Shown in pieces: positions 11,451-22,360 of a stretch of DNA of 64,000 nucleotides (position 1 is the first letter of the stretch; each line of letters opens with the position of its first letter). Under the pieces are notes generated by a model. It did no database searches and was not told the DNA's origin. It was given only the letters and a program-made list of their open reading frames with translations. Position numbers and translations under genes: made by a program. Origin of the DNA: Pinus tabuliformis (taxonomy: Eukaryota; Streptophyta; Pinopsida; Pinales; Pinaceae); contig CM062819.1 in NCBI GenBank assembly GCA_031772625.1, positions 1,236,325,897 to 1,236,389,896 of the forward strand. The letters run 5' to 3'.

Positions 11451-12060
11451 CTAGTGCTGAGGAGAAGTCCTCTCTCTGGGTCCAATCTAGGAGTCCAGGG
11501 TTTCATGGAGAGGCCTGCTGAGTTCATGAAATACAACGATTCTTGGAAGATTCTATTCCTGTTATCTATATTGTTGAATATTGATTTAAAAAGCCATTTG
11601 GAGCCTAGTTTTAATTCTAGGTCTCCTTTGAGTACCCAATTTTTCTAGATCAAAGTTATCAGAGTCCTTTCTGACGGCCACATCGCAACAAATTTGCAGA
11701 TAACGGCGTATTCCCTCACGTGCTCTATCTTTGCCCCTAATTTTTTGGAGTAATCTCCATGAGGGGTGCTTTTGTTCTTTGTGGCAAGAAAGGACCCACT
11801 CCATTGATTGCATGGTTTGTTTGCTTTCCTGACGCTGCAGCAGAGGACTCAGGGCATTTACCGTCAGAATGTGATTGCTGAGGGACCACACAGTGTTTTG
11901 AATGTCTTGCGTTTGTTTTTCTTAGATGGGTTCATTTTCGTCGCTACAATATTTCAGGAGGAGGGGCTACCTCCTGTGCTCCCCCATGGGGGTGCCATGA
12001 TATAGAATAGAGGACGAGTGCAGAGGTTGCAGAAACCCAAGAGAACTTCAGAGCCACCAA

Positions 12061-12295
12061 GCCATCTCCTTTCCAACTATTGTTGAAATTGGAGTTTGAA
12101 TCATTTGAAATAAGTGAAAATCTATTCTTTTCTTATTCCTTTTATTGCCAGGAATTACCACAATATAGATTATGGTTTAGACAATGCCTTATTCTATACT
12201 ATGAAACCTTGGTCTTATACATTCTATGGGTGGAAACTATAAGATATATGTTATATTTTCTAAACCATGGTAAGCAGACGAACTATTAAAATGTG
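12061..12295. other. Gene-free stretch
   Basis: AT-rich sequence between the LINE 1 5' region and the fold-back element. No coding potential or recognisable repeat was seen. Confidence 0.5.
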
Positions 12296-12590
12296 GCACT
12301 GTTGATAATATTGGCGATATTCGAAAATATCGTGATATTTTCGGCAAAACGATATATCGCCGAGAAAATATTGTGATATTTTCAAAATATCGGCAAAATA
12401 TCGCCATATTTTGAAAATATTTCCATATTTTGAAAATATCGGCTATGTTTAAAAATCCGAAAAAAATCGATTTTTTATGCTTGCCGATATTTGCCGATAT
12501 TTTGCTGATATTTTCTTCGATATTGCCAATAAGATGTTTTCTGGACCCTCGCCGATATTTTGCCGATACCGATATTATCAACACTGGTTA
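12296..12590. mobile_element. Fold-back (MITE-like) element of CGATATTTT motifs
   Basis: About 295 bp made almost wholly of GCGATATT / AATATCGC and AAAATATCGG units in both orientations, so the strand can fold on itself many times. The ends are inverted: CACTGTTGATAATATTGG on the left against the complement of CCGATATTATCAACACTGG on the right (about 15 bp, one mismatch). No ORF. It resembles a non-autonomous fold-back DNA transposon. TTAAAA occurs near both flanks but a precise target duplication is not clear. Confidence 0.55.
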
Positions 12591-13492
12591 AAACTTCTTA
12601 CTGCTTTCTCTTTAAGTCTGAACTAAAACCAGGTACAGGAAAAATACAACATACTAAGCTCACTGCTGAACTGAATAATTAAAATATATACCCTTGCCTT
12701 TTCCTTTTAGACCAGGAAGTAGAGTAGGTGCAGTGAATCTGGAAATATGCATGATAGTGCTTCAACTGGAGATGATTGGAGACATTCAAGCATGCATCTT
12801 CCTAGACTTAAAAAAACCCTAACCTAAGGTGTCTTGAATTAGAGTGCACAAAATGCATGAATGCATGCATCTTTATTTTCAAGTTAACTGCACCTTTGTT
12901 ATGAACATAAATATATATAAAATAATAAAAATAATAACTCATAATTAAATAATAATTTATAATTAATGAAAGGAATAATAACTTATAATTAGTGAGGAGA
13001 AATATGAAAGGACATGAACCAACTAAAAGACATGACTCTTGATGAAATATCTTTATTTTCCAAATATTTTGGATATCTACTTGTTGAGCCAGACTTAGTT
13101 ATCACATTTGGTATGAGAGCTTTGTTTTCTACTCCCAGCTTTTGGCCACACTCCATTCAGACCTTGTCTGATCAGGTCTCTTGGCCAACCCCATTTCCCA
13201 GAGTTTCTCTGATTTCTTCAGGTCTTACCACTTTCAGGCACTTGGGTATTGAAAAATAAGAATTTATGTTACAAATGTAAGCTATTGCGCTGGAAATTTG
13301 AAGATAAGAACAAAAAAATTGAAAGATATAACCTGTCAGTATCACAGGAAATCTGAATTACAGTCAAGGTTACGTTGCTGCAAATTGGGAAAAAATTTCA
13401 AGTTCTTAAAGCCTAGAATGAGAACAAAAATATTGAAAAATCAGAGGTTACCAATTAATTGTTCAAATCGTGGGTACTGTAAGGCATCTCTA
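12591..13492. other. Gene-free stretch
   Basis: About 900 bp, AT-rich, with an AATAATAA-rich patch near 12905-12985. An open frame at 13014-13259 looks like chance: no family resemblance and no upstream context. I searched it for the missing ATP synthase d exons and saw none. Confidence 0.5.
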
Positions 13493-13699
13493 TGTTCTGT
13501 TGGATTTTCTATGCAAGAGTGCAATAGATACAATTTATGCCAGATAATTATTTCCTAATAATTTTATGCGTCTATGATGATTGAATAATTACACTTCAGG
13601 GAATCTCAACGGTAAATGCAGTATAAACAGTAAAGATCATAGAAAACAACCATGCACAATAGAGACAATAATTTCACCCTGGGAAACCCAACCTTATTG

Positions 13700-14066
13700 T
13701 CTCTATTTTTGCATCATTTTTTGCTTCCTGTTTTGTGTCGTAATTTGCATCGTGTTTTACACCATATTTTGCATCCGATTTAGTGCCTTTTTTTGCATCC
13801 AGTTTGTGCCAGTTTTTGTATCTAGTCTTATGCCATTTTTTGCTTCTAATTTTGTACTTATTTTTACATCTATTTTTGCGCCAATTTTTCTGCCTTTTTT
13901 ACACCAATTTTTGCATCCAATTTTACACCAATGTTGAATCTGATTTAGTGCCAAATGTTTTCATCCATTTTTGCCCGTTTTTTGTGTCTACTTCTGCATT
14001 TTATTTGTCTCCCTTTTTCGCATCCTATTTTGCATCTAATTTTGCATCATTTGTTGCATCCAAGGA
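13700..14066. repeat. T-rich minisatellite, about 18 bp period
   Basis: About 20 degenerate copies of units such as CATTTTTTGCATCCAATTTT and TTTTGCACCAATTTTTGC. It sits inside the 3' LTR of Copia C at a place where the partner LTR has only a few bases (near 27988). The + strand frame across it (13783-14355) is a product of the repeat, not a gene. Confidence 0.85.
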
Positions 14067-14428
14067 CTTACAAACAACTTTTCTTAGGAGAAATTATACT
14101 TTAGCAAGGTCTACAAATCATATGTTTGTCCAGAAATCTATGCCAATTTCCAAGTCAAAATACCAATCAAACTTGGCCAGCCTGCTGTTCTTTGAGGCTA
14201 GCCCCTTTTGCCCTTCTTTAGCCCCGTTTCACCTACAGCAAACGACCTTTCTGCTGGTCCTATGTCCTTCCTGCGGTCTTCATGCTACTCCTACGACCTT
14301 CTTGCGGCTCCTACGGCTTTCCTGTAACCCAAGTGCGGCTGTCCAAGAGGGATAAGAGAGATGATGAAGAGAGAGAAGAAACTTGCTCTTGCTTGATGGA
14401 GAAAATGAGACATCACACCCTCTAATTA

Positions 14429-15666
14429 TGTTGAAAAATGTGTAACTAGGTTCGGTCTTCATAATTATGAAATGTACTCTTGTAAATAATAAAATGAAAA
14501 GAAATTATTATAGGAGCATGGGTTTCTTTTTCACGTGTGGTTCACAAACATCCGCAGTCACTGGGTGGCCGCTACGTCCACGGAAATATCTGAGCTTGAT
14601 CAAGGGTATCAAGCCTCGCGGCCAATAGTTAGGCCTAACCCCAAGTGCTTAAGGGAGAATTGACCCTGTGACCTCCCGAATGGCGAGGCACTTATTTGAC
14701 CAGTTGAGCTAACCCTTGGGGCTTAATGTCGCTCTTACTTTCAGGAAGACAAGAACCCTATAGGAGCATGGGTTTCATGCTCAAGTTTTTTTATTTTATA
14801 GGTCAAGCACCCATTGAGTGCTTCTAGGGTTTGTTTTAGGTTAAAGAGTCATTGTCATATATTGAAGACCATATCGGCACATTGTATCTTGTAAAGAAAA
14901 AGATATTTTGTCTTTAAAGTGTCGAAATACATCCAAGATCAAGTCGGCCTAAGGAGCTGTCAAGTCGGCATACATGAAGAGCTACATCTACCCTTGGAAG
15001 AGCCTATATATAGAGAGGAACTCCCCCTCTATTAGACACAATCACTGATCTCATTCCAGTGAAGAAGAGGAAGGAGAAAGGTCGAAGAAGAAGGTATGAA
15101 GAGGAAGTCGAAGAAGTCAAAGTGCTTGGGCTAGTTCTCTCTCTCTTGTGAAAGTCGAAGTTAGGGTTTCTGCGTTGGGACTATCTCTAGTTCGATCTTG
15201 AAGGGAAGCGAGAAGGAAAGGCAAGCGAAGGTCACATAGGGCATCTCATTAGCCCCAAGTCTCAAGGAAAGGGAAGCAAAGGGAAGAGAAGGCTATTCGA
15301 GGGTGATCGAAGTCTCTAGGAAGAGCAACAACAGTTGCCGGAAGACAAAATTTCAGATCTACAGTGGGAGGTCAAAGTGATTGCAATAGGAGGCCGATTT
15401 GATCTTGATCTGTCTGAGTCACTAGGTCATGGTATTCATCAATTGAAAGACCTATAAGAAGAGAAGAGATTTAAGGGTTTTCCCCTCAGGAGGAGGGGTT
15501 TTGGCCCTAGCTTGCAACCTAGTCACTGTTCTTATTGTTTTGGTAGCTATTTGATGTATTTCACACTGTAATAATAAGGAACAAAGCTAATAAGGAAAAA
15601 GGTAGCACAAACAATTATCAAGTTAAAGAGAATTAAAATACATTCTGCCTTATTGAATTCTCAACA
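14429..15666 (+). repeat. 5' LTR of Copia D (contains a SINE)
   Basis: Starts TGTTGAAAAATGTG and ends AATTCTCAACA. TATATATAGAGAGGAACT near 15008 is a likely TATA region, shared with 17555 in the 3' copy. Without the SINE and its duplication the LTR is close to 1 kb. Confidence 0.85.
14527..14758 (-). mobile_element. tRNA-derived SINE with 18 bp target duplication
   Basis: Flanked by TATAGGAGCATGGGTTTC at 14509-14526 and 14759-14776. Read on the minus strand it has about 35 bp of leader, then GGGTTAGCTCAACTGGTC (A-box like). After GGAGGTCACAGGGTCAATTC (B-box like) comes a body ending in an A-rich tail (TCACACGTGAAAAAG). This is the plan of a tRNA-derived SINE moved by a LINE. It lies in the 5' LTR of Copia D, so it is younger than that element. 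A related copy lies at about 33060-33140. Confidence 0.8.
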
Positions 15667-17036
15667 TGGAATTAAAGCTAAGGTTATCTAAGGGAATCAT
15701 GAAGATCTTCTATACAGTGAAGAAGTTCATCAAGAAGATTGCAAGCCATCTCAAGAAAGGTATTAAGGAAGCATGGAATTTCTTATTTTCTACAAAGAAG
15801 GTATCGATCAAAGAAAGGGATGAAAGTATCTTCTCGGCTCTCTCTGGCATATTTCAAGATGAAGACATTTGGGTAATTGATAGTGGTGCATCAAGGCACG
15901 TGACTGGCCATTCCAATCGATTGAAGACCTTATCAAAAGGTAAATCCGCTTATTTAGTGGAACTTGGAGACAACAAGAGCTATCCCATGAAAGGTATTGC
16001 ATCAACTTCCATAAAGTTGGAAGACGAAAGCAACATTCACCTCAATAACATTCTATTTGTTCAAGGTTTGCACAAGAATTTACTTTCTATTTCAAGTCTA
16101 GAAGATAAGGGTGATAAATAACCTTCATTGATGGAAAGGTCATTGTTTGGGGAAAGATCAAGTATAGATCAAGCCAAAGTTATTGGAATTCTAGAAGGGA
16201 GACTCTACAGACTGATATCTCCTATGGCCCAAGCCCTAGTTCACATTGAAATTAGTCCATGTTAACTTTGGCATCGAAGATTTGGTCATCTACATTTCAA
16301 AATCCTTCCAACTCTAAGTTCCATAGTGGATGGAATTCCTAATCTGAAGGAGGATCATGAAGGTGTCTGTAAGGGATGTGCATTGGGTAAGAATACCAAG
16401 AGACCATTTGGAAGCAGTGCTTCAAGGTCGAAAGAAATATTGGATCTCATTCACACTGATGTATGTGGTCCTATGACTCCTAAATCCCTTGGAGGTCATC
16501 TATATTAAGTCACATTTATAGATGATCATTCAAAAAAGACCTAGGTTTACTTAATGGAAACCAAGGACAAAGTATTTACAAAATTTCAAGAATTCAAAGC
16601 TGAAGTGGAGGACCTTACAAAAAGAAGAATCGAGATACTAAGCTCTGATAATGGAGGAGAATATACATCCAAAGAGATTATAGCATTCTGTAAGGAGTCT
16701 GGGATTAAGAGGGAGTTGATAGTCCTATATAATCCCGAACAAAATAGAGTTGCAGAAAGAAAGAATAGATCCATTGAAGAAAGTGTAAAAGCAATGTTAC
16801 ACGATCAAGATCTACCTAAGGTTCTGCGGGGAGAAGCCACGAAGATACTTGTCTACATTCAAAATCGAAGACCCCATAGCTCTCTAGACAACAAAACTCC
16901 AGAAAAAGTGTTCACTGGAAAGAAGCCATCTATAGATCATCTTCGAATCTTTGGGTGTCCTGTATATATCCATATACCAAAGGACAAAAGAAAGAAGGTG
17001 GATCCTTCCGGCATGAAGGTAGCATTTGTTGGGTAG
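15666..17036 (+). pseudogene. Copia D protease-integrase region
   Basis: Parts in order: protease with VIDSGASRHVTGHSNRL, a GAG-pre-integrase part with CKGCALGKNTKRPFG, and an integrase core with DLIHTDVCGPMT, EILSSDNGGEYTSKE and NPEQNRVAERKNRSIEE, carrying the D-D-E pattern of Copia integrases. Fossil with a handful of breaks. Confidence 0.85.
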
Positions 17037-17540
17037 AGCAACTCATCAAAAGCTTATAGGATCTACATGAAAAATGGACATCACATAGAAGTCGGCTGTG
17101 ATGTCATATTTGATGAGAGCATAACATTCAAGAAATCAAAGGAACTTTCCATAGATTCTGATGATGAAGAACTTCTGATATTTGAGGAGGAAGTTGACCA
17201 AGGGAAAGAAGAATCACACCATGAAGAAGAAGGTCCCAGTGAACCTGTTCAACCTGTGGTCATCCCTGAAACAAGGAAAAGACCTAATTGGTTGAAATCT
17301 ACACTACTTGATGCAGAAGGTCATGGAGCAACGACATGCTCATTTAGAGAAAGCAAGAAACCCAAGAGATATTCTGGATATGTTGCATACATGACAAAAC
17401 TGATAGAAGCAGAACCATCCTCCTTTGAAGACGCTGTAAATAATCGAGAATGGAAGGATGCCATGAACGAAGAGTATCAATCTATAATGAAGAATGGAGT
17501 CTAGGAGATCATACCTAGGCCCGAAGGCAAATTTGTGGTT

Positions 17541-18244
17541 ACCTTTGGAAGAGCCTATATATAGAGAGGAACTCATCCTCCATTAGACACACTCACTCAT
17601 CTCATTCTATGTGAAGAAGTGGAAGGAGAAAGGTTGAAGAAGGTACGAAGAGGAAGTCGAAGAAGTCAAAGTGCTTGGGCTAGTTCTCTCTCTCTTGTGA
17701 AAGTCAAAGTTAGGGTTTTTGTGCTGGGACTATCTCTAGTTTGATCTTGAAGGAAAGAGAGAAGGAAAGGCAAGCGAAGGTCACTTAGGGCATCTCATTA
17801 GCCCTAAGTCTCAAAGGAAAGGCAAGTGAAAGGAAGGGAAGACTATTCGAGGGAGATCGAGGTCTCTAAAAAGAGCAACAACGGTTGTAGTAGTTGCCGG
17901 AAGACAAAATTTCAGATCTACAGTAGGAGGTCGAAGTGATTGCAGCAGGAGGCCGAGTTGATCTTGATCTTGGAGGGTATTTGTCTGAGTCACTAGGTCA
18001 TGGTATTCATCAATTGAAAGATCTATAAGAAGAGAAGAGATTTAAGGGTTTTCCCCTCAAGAGGATTGGTTTTGGCCCTGGCCTGCAGCCTATATACTGT
18101 GTTACTCTTCTTATTGTTTTGGTAGTTGTTTGATGTATTTCACACTGTAATAATAAGGAACAAAGCTAATAAGGCAAAAGGTAACACAAATAGTGATCAA
18201 GTTAAAGAGAATTAACATACTTTCTGCACTATTAATTCTCAACA
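17541..18244 (+). repeat. 3' LTR of Copia D (partial)
   Basis: Matches about 14990-15666 closely (GGAAGAGCCTATATATAGAG through AATTCTCAACA) with a few small length differences. Confidence 0.85.
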
Positions 18245-18589
18245 AATTATACTTGTCAAATGAGGTGAAATAACCGAAGGGACACACCCCTTCATACGCT
18301 GGGCCAACTTAACTTTCCTGATCCCGACTTGTCACTTCAAATATTATATTTTTCATAATTCTTCGAGGCTGACTTGAAAACCATTTAGCCATATGGGAAT
18401 ACCTCTCGATGCTCCACAAAAGTCAATGCTTCCTCTCAGTGAGGGAGGTATTGTCCTTAGCTGATAACATATTTCCCCTTAGTTGAAATTTATCCTTTAC
18501 AGGAAATTTCATGAGCTTGCTATATTGATGTAGTGTCTCCTCAGATGCACATCTATAAATATAGATCACTCAGGCAATGTGAGTAACGC

Positions 18590-19135
18590 GGGCCATTTAC
18601 CCTTGGCCAAATCAACATGGACTAGCGAAATCAACATGGCTTCTCAGTTAAATGTATCCATCTCCCTTGGTCAAATTAGCATGACCTAGTCAAATCAACG
18701 TCACTTCTCAGGGCATGGTCTACCCCTAGGCCATTTACCCCTGGCCAAATCAGCATGGCCCAGCCAAATCAACATGGCTTCTTTGGTGAATTTATCATTC
18801 TTCACTGGTCAAGTCAGCATGATCCTATGGATGCCAATTCTACATGGATCTAATGGAAGAATGTTTGCCCCATGCTACAATTTCCCTGGGCCATTCACCC
18901 CTAGCCAAATCAGCATGGCTTCATGGGTAAATGTATTAATTTCTCCTACTCAAATCAACATGACCTTAGCCAAATTAGCATGGTTGTATGGGAGAAAGTC
19001 TACGTCAATCTTGCAAGCATCAATACTCCAGGTTGTTCACCCCTAGCTAAATCAATGTGGCCCAATGGGTCAATGTATCGTTCTCCCCTAGTCAAATCAG
19101 CATGACCTTGTGGGAGAATGTTTGCCCGATCTTGC
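18590..19135. repeat. Imperfect tandem array in the 3' region of Copia C
   Basis: Six or more diverged units of roughly 60-100 bp built on CCCTGGCCAAATCAGCATGG and CAAATCAACATGGCTTCT. It lies between the end of the RNase H region and the polypurine tract. Copia F has a different array in the same slot (41690-41910). Confidence 0.7.
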
Positions 19136-19724
19136 AAAGACATCAACACTCCCTTTCAGCGAGGGAGACATTCTGCATCGCGCCAAGCTTGTCTCTGAAG
19201 TATACAAACTTTGCTCTAGACAGAGGCTTGGTGAGAATGTCCGCAATCTGCTCATCTGTGGATATGTATTGAAGTTTCACTACCCCCTTCTGCACCATGT
19301 CTCAGACCATATCCAATTGTACCACACAGGAACCTCAACACATGCTTTGTCGCATGCCTCGACTCAAACATAAATTGGCCAATGTTTCACTGGATCGAAT
19401 ACCACAATTGCTTTCTAGTCACCCTAGCTAGGTGCTCCCTCTGACACTGAAACAAATCCTCCTGTGGCAGTTCTGGCTGCTCCTTTTGTCACGGAAGCAA
19501 GTCCTCTTGCCACTGTTGCTCCATATTTCACTGAAGCATACCCCGCTGTCTGGCATGGTCCCCTCATAGAAGTAAAACTGCTCCTAGATACCTCCTATCT
19601 CTTATCATCCAGTTTGACAATCTCAATCCATAACATCCTCTTGGAAGGCTTCCCCTTCCACTCTGCCTCACTATCTGCTCCCCTTGAACTAGAAGCTCTT
19701 CCGGCCATCTGGCACGGTCCAGGG

Positions 19725-20727
19725 TGTTAAATTTGGGTACTAGAGGACAAGTGGTTCCCTAAGGCTTTGATCTTTGGCCTAGGGAAAAGTGTCCAAATTT
19801 ATCTTTTACTTTTTTCCTAAAGTGATTTTATAAGTGGTAAAGTCAAGTTAATTTAAAAGTGACTTTATAAGTGGTAAAGTTACATTCTAATCTAAAAGTG
19901 ACTTTATAAGTGGTAAAGTTACATTTTAATTTAAAGGTGACTTTATTAAAGTCAACGAAGAATTAGAAAGTGAAAAAGTGACTATGGAAATAAAAGGCTA
20001 AGTGGGTTTTTTATTAAGTGGGCGAGTTAAAAAATAGAAAGTGAGAATTAAATGCACATTTATTTTCATCCCTAGATCTAAATGAATCTCAGCGATTAGA
20101 TCTTAGGGCAACCCAAAAGGTCATTTAGAGAATAAAAGGAGAAGAGAAGAGGAAAAGATCGATTCATTCTTTAATGAGCATTTGAGAGAAAGAGAAGAGA
20201 GAGCAAGGAGAAAATTTTTGAGCAGTCAGGTAGTGAAGGGGAGCAGCAAGAAGACATTTCAGCAAATTTTGGCAGCAACATTTATTGGCATGCATCCCAA
20301 GGCAAAACCGTACAGCAGGAGAAAGGCACAGATATCGAGGAAGAGGGACAACACAGAAATCAAGGAAGAGGGACAGCAACAAGGGCATGAATTTCAAGGC
20401 AGATTTGGGCACGAATTTCGAGGTAGTTGTACTGCTGAAATCTGTACAGTCCGTACAACAAGTTCTGGGCATGTTTTTCGAGGCTGGCCGTACAACATTT
20501 AATGTTGTTTTATTGCTGGAAAATTTCTGTTTTGGCTGTTTGCTGATTGGCACAATTTTCGAGGCAGAGTTCAAGCACGAAAATTGAGATAAGTTGTAAT
20601 TTGTGGTTGCTGGAATTTTTACTGTGTATTTTAGTTTCTTTGTAAAAGCATTTTCAGAAATAAAGAAGAGCTCTCAAACTGGTTTTCCCCAAGAGTTGTA
20701 GGGGGTCTTTCCAGGGTCACATTGACC
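19725..20727 (+). repeat. 5' LTR of Copia E
   Basis: Starts TGTTAAATTTGGGTAC and ends GGGTCACATTGAC. Contains about three 38 bp units (AAAGTGACTTTATAAGTGG...) at 19818-19945. Confidence 0.85.
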
Positions 20728-21913
20728 AGAGCATCTTCTAGCATTTGGTATGTTGACAGTGGTGCTTCCCGCTCCCGCCACATGACAGGAGACAGAGAGT
20801 ACTTCTCAGAGCTTTCAGAGGGTGATACTGATATGGAGGTAGTACTTGGTGATGACATCATTGTTAGAGCAGTTGGTGTGAGGACATTGTCATTTGATAG
20901 GGGACTCAAACCTCCCTTGAAAGTGTCAGATGTTTTATATGTGCCTAGAATGAAGAAGAACTTGATATCTTTCTCAACACTTGAGAATAAAGGGTATGAT
21001 GTGTTGTTTAGGAGAGGGCATGTGCTTATATATCCTAGGGGAACTCCAGCTTCTTCAGCTAGAGAGATTGGTGTGCGCCATGCCAAGGTGTACAGGTTCT
21101 CATTCCAACCCCTGATGGCATTGAGTAGCAGCACCGGAGACAGGACTGACAACAAATCTAGCAGTTCAGAGTTGTGTGAGATTTGGCACCGCAGGATGGG
21201 GCACATGTATCATGGGGCCTTGAGTACATTGCGGGAGATCACCACTAATGTGCTAGATTTCAGTTCTGATTACCTTGATGTATGCAGAGGATGTGTTATG
21301 GGGAAGTTTGCCAGATCCCCTTTTCCCAGCAGTGACAACAAAGCGACCAAGATCCTTGACTTGATTCATACCGATGTGAGTGGTTGGATGTCTCATGTAT
21401 CCTTGAGTGGCTATGAGTACTATGTTTTATTTATATGACCACTCCAAGAAGACCTGGATTTATTTCTTGAAGACCAAGAGTGAGGTCTTCAAGCGATTTC
21501 AAGAGTTCAAAGCTCTTGTGGAGATCCAGACATGTAGGAAGATCAAGGTCCTCAAGTCGGACAATGGAGGGGAGTATACCCTTGGTGAGTTTGTTGATTT
21601 TTGTGCTGAGGTAGGCATTAGAAGGGAGTTCACAGTTCCTTACAACCCCCAACAGAATGGGGTTGCAGAGAGGAAGAACAGATCCATTGCAGGGGCTGCC
21701 AAAGCCATGCTTCATGATCAGGGGTTACCTTTATTTTTGTGGGCAGAGGCCTGCAACACTGCTGTGTACTTGCAGAACAGGAGTCCACATCGTGCCTTAG
21801 GGAATGTGACTCCGGAGGAGGCTTTTTCTGGGAAGAACCTGATGTTGGGCACTTTCGTATCTTTGGGTGCCTTACATATTCCTATGTCCCTAAGGAGAAC
21901 AAGACGAAGCTAG
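20722..21913 (+). pseudogene. Copia E protease and integrase
   Basis: Parts: SSSIWYVDSGASRSRHMTGD (protease), IWHRRMGHMYHGALSTL and CRGCVMGKFARSPFP (GAG-pre-integrase zinc site), DLIHTDVSGWMS, LKSDNGGEYTLGEFV and NPQQNGVAERKNRSIAG (integrase core). Best-preserved Copia pol in the left half of the window, but broken. Confidence 0.85.
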
Positions 21914-22360
21914 AGCCCACTGCAAACAAGGGCATCTTTGTGAGTTATAGCGAGACCTCGAAAGCTTATCTGATTTATATTCCTGCGCAGAGGAAAGTGG
22001 TTGTCAGGTGGGATGTGGAGTTCGAGGAGGAGAAAGCTTTCAAGAGGTCACAGGGTAGAGTATCCAGAGTCACCAGACACTCAGGAGCAGTTGAGTCAGT
22101 GACAGGGATCGAGTGGTCAGGGATCAGGAGGTACATCGATTATAGTGTCATGTCCATCAGTGAGCAGTGGGTCTCAAAGTTAGGTGCGTGGTTCCTCGGG
22201 CATCATGCAGGGCAGTCCGCAGAGCAGTTTACAGGGTAGTCCACTAATGGACAGTTCGCACGATACTTCAACATCTACAAGCAGATATTCAAGCATGAGG
22301 TCAGTTGATAGGCCTTCAGGAGTTTAGGCTTTTGATGACGATGAGGATTTTTTCACTCCG

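Larger units (their letters stand above)
3498..12060 (-). mobile_element. L1-type LINE 1, decayed, split by two LTR insertions
   Basis: A non-LTR retrotransposon read right to left: ORF1 remnants (about 12060-11451 and 10461-9969), an AP-type endonuclease (9968-9229), the endonuclease-RT linker and RT start (9228-8620), and the RT core and C-terminal part (4656-3498). Copia B (about 4657-8619) interrupts the RT and an LTR-like insert (about 10462-11450) interrupts ORF1. About 40-60 residues expected at the Copia B site are missing. Many frameshifts and stops make it a dead copy. The 3' end is cut by the Copia A LTR at 3497. Its 5' limit near 12060 is approximate. Confidence 0.85.
9969..12060 (-). 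pseudogene. LINE 1 ORF1 remnants (interrupted by an LTR-like insert)
   Basis: Upstream of the endonuclease on the minus strand lie short hydrophilic frames, for example 10186-10464 with LEDLEMEENILDQSDAEEIE and 11586-11891. Position and acidic/basic composition suggest the ORF1 (nucleic-acid binding) product. No intact DUF4283 or CCHC knuckle is recognisable. The assignment rests mainly on position. The block from about 10462 to 11450 is foreign. Confidence 0.5.
14429..18244 (+). mobile_element. Ty1/Copia fossil D (+), inserted in Copia C LTR
   Basis: Flanked by the 5 bp duplication AATTA (14424-14428 and 18245-18249). It has a 5' LTR of 14429-15666 (with a SINE inside it) and a 3' LTR part of about 17541-18244. 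A decayed initiator-Met primer site follows the 5' LTR (TGGAATTAAAGCTAAGG). Protease (WVIDSGASRHVTG), GAG-pre-integrase and integrase regions occupy 15660-17040, and a short stretch of the integrase-RT spacer and RT start runs to 17510. Most of gag and RT-RNase H is absent. Broken, non-autonomous. Confidence 0.9.
13498..18428 (-). repeat. 3' LTR of Copia C, interrupted twice
   Basis: The pieces 13498-13699, 14067-14428 and 18245-18428 match the intact partner LTR at 27785-28484 in order. They share TGCAAGAGTGCAAT, AACTTTTCTTAGGAGAAATTA and CTTGTCAAATGAGGTGAAA-type blocks. A minisatellite and Copia D separate them. The LTR is followed by a polypurine tract (CCTCTCAGTGAGGGAGG). Confidence 0.85.

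Noticed and set aside
12296-12590. CACTA-type DNA transposon because the left end reads CACTG
   Set aside because: The right end does not finish in CAGTG in the proper orientation and no 3 bp duplication is seen.
13014-13259. Possible upstream host exon (81-codon frame)
   Set aside because: No similarity to ATP synthase d or another protein I recognise.
13783-14355. 190-codon + strand frame rich in Phe, Leu and Cys
   Set aside because: It is the translation of the T-rich 18 bp minisatellite and adjoining LTR; no protein family and no gene context.
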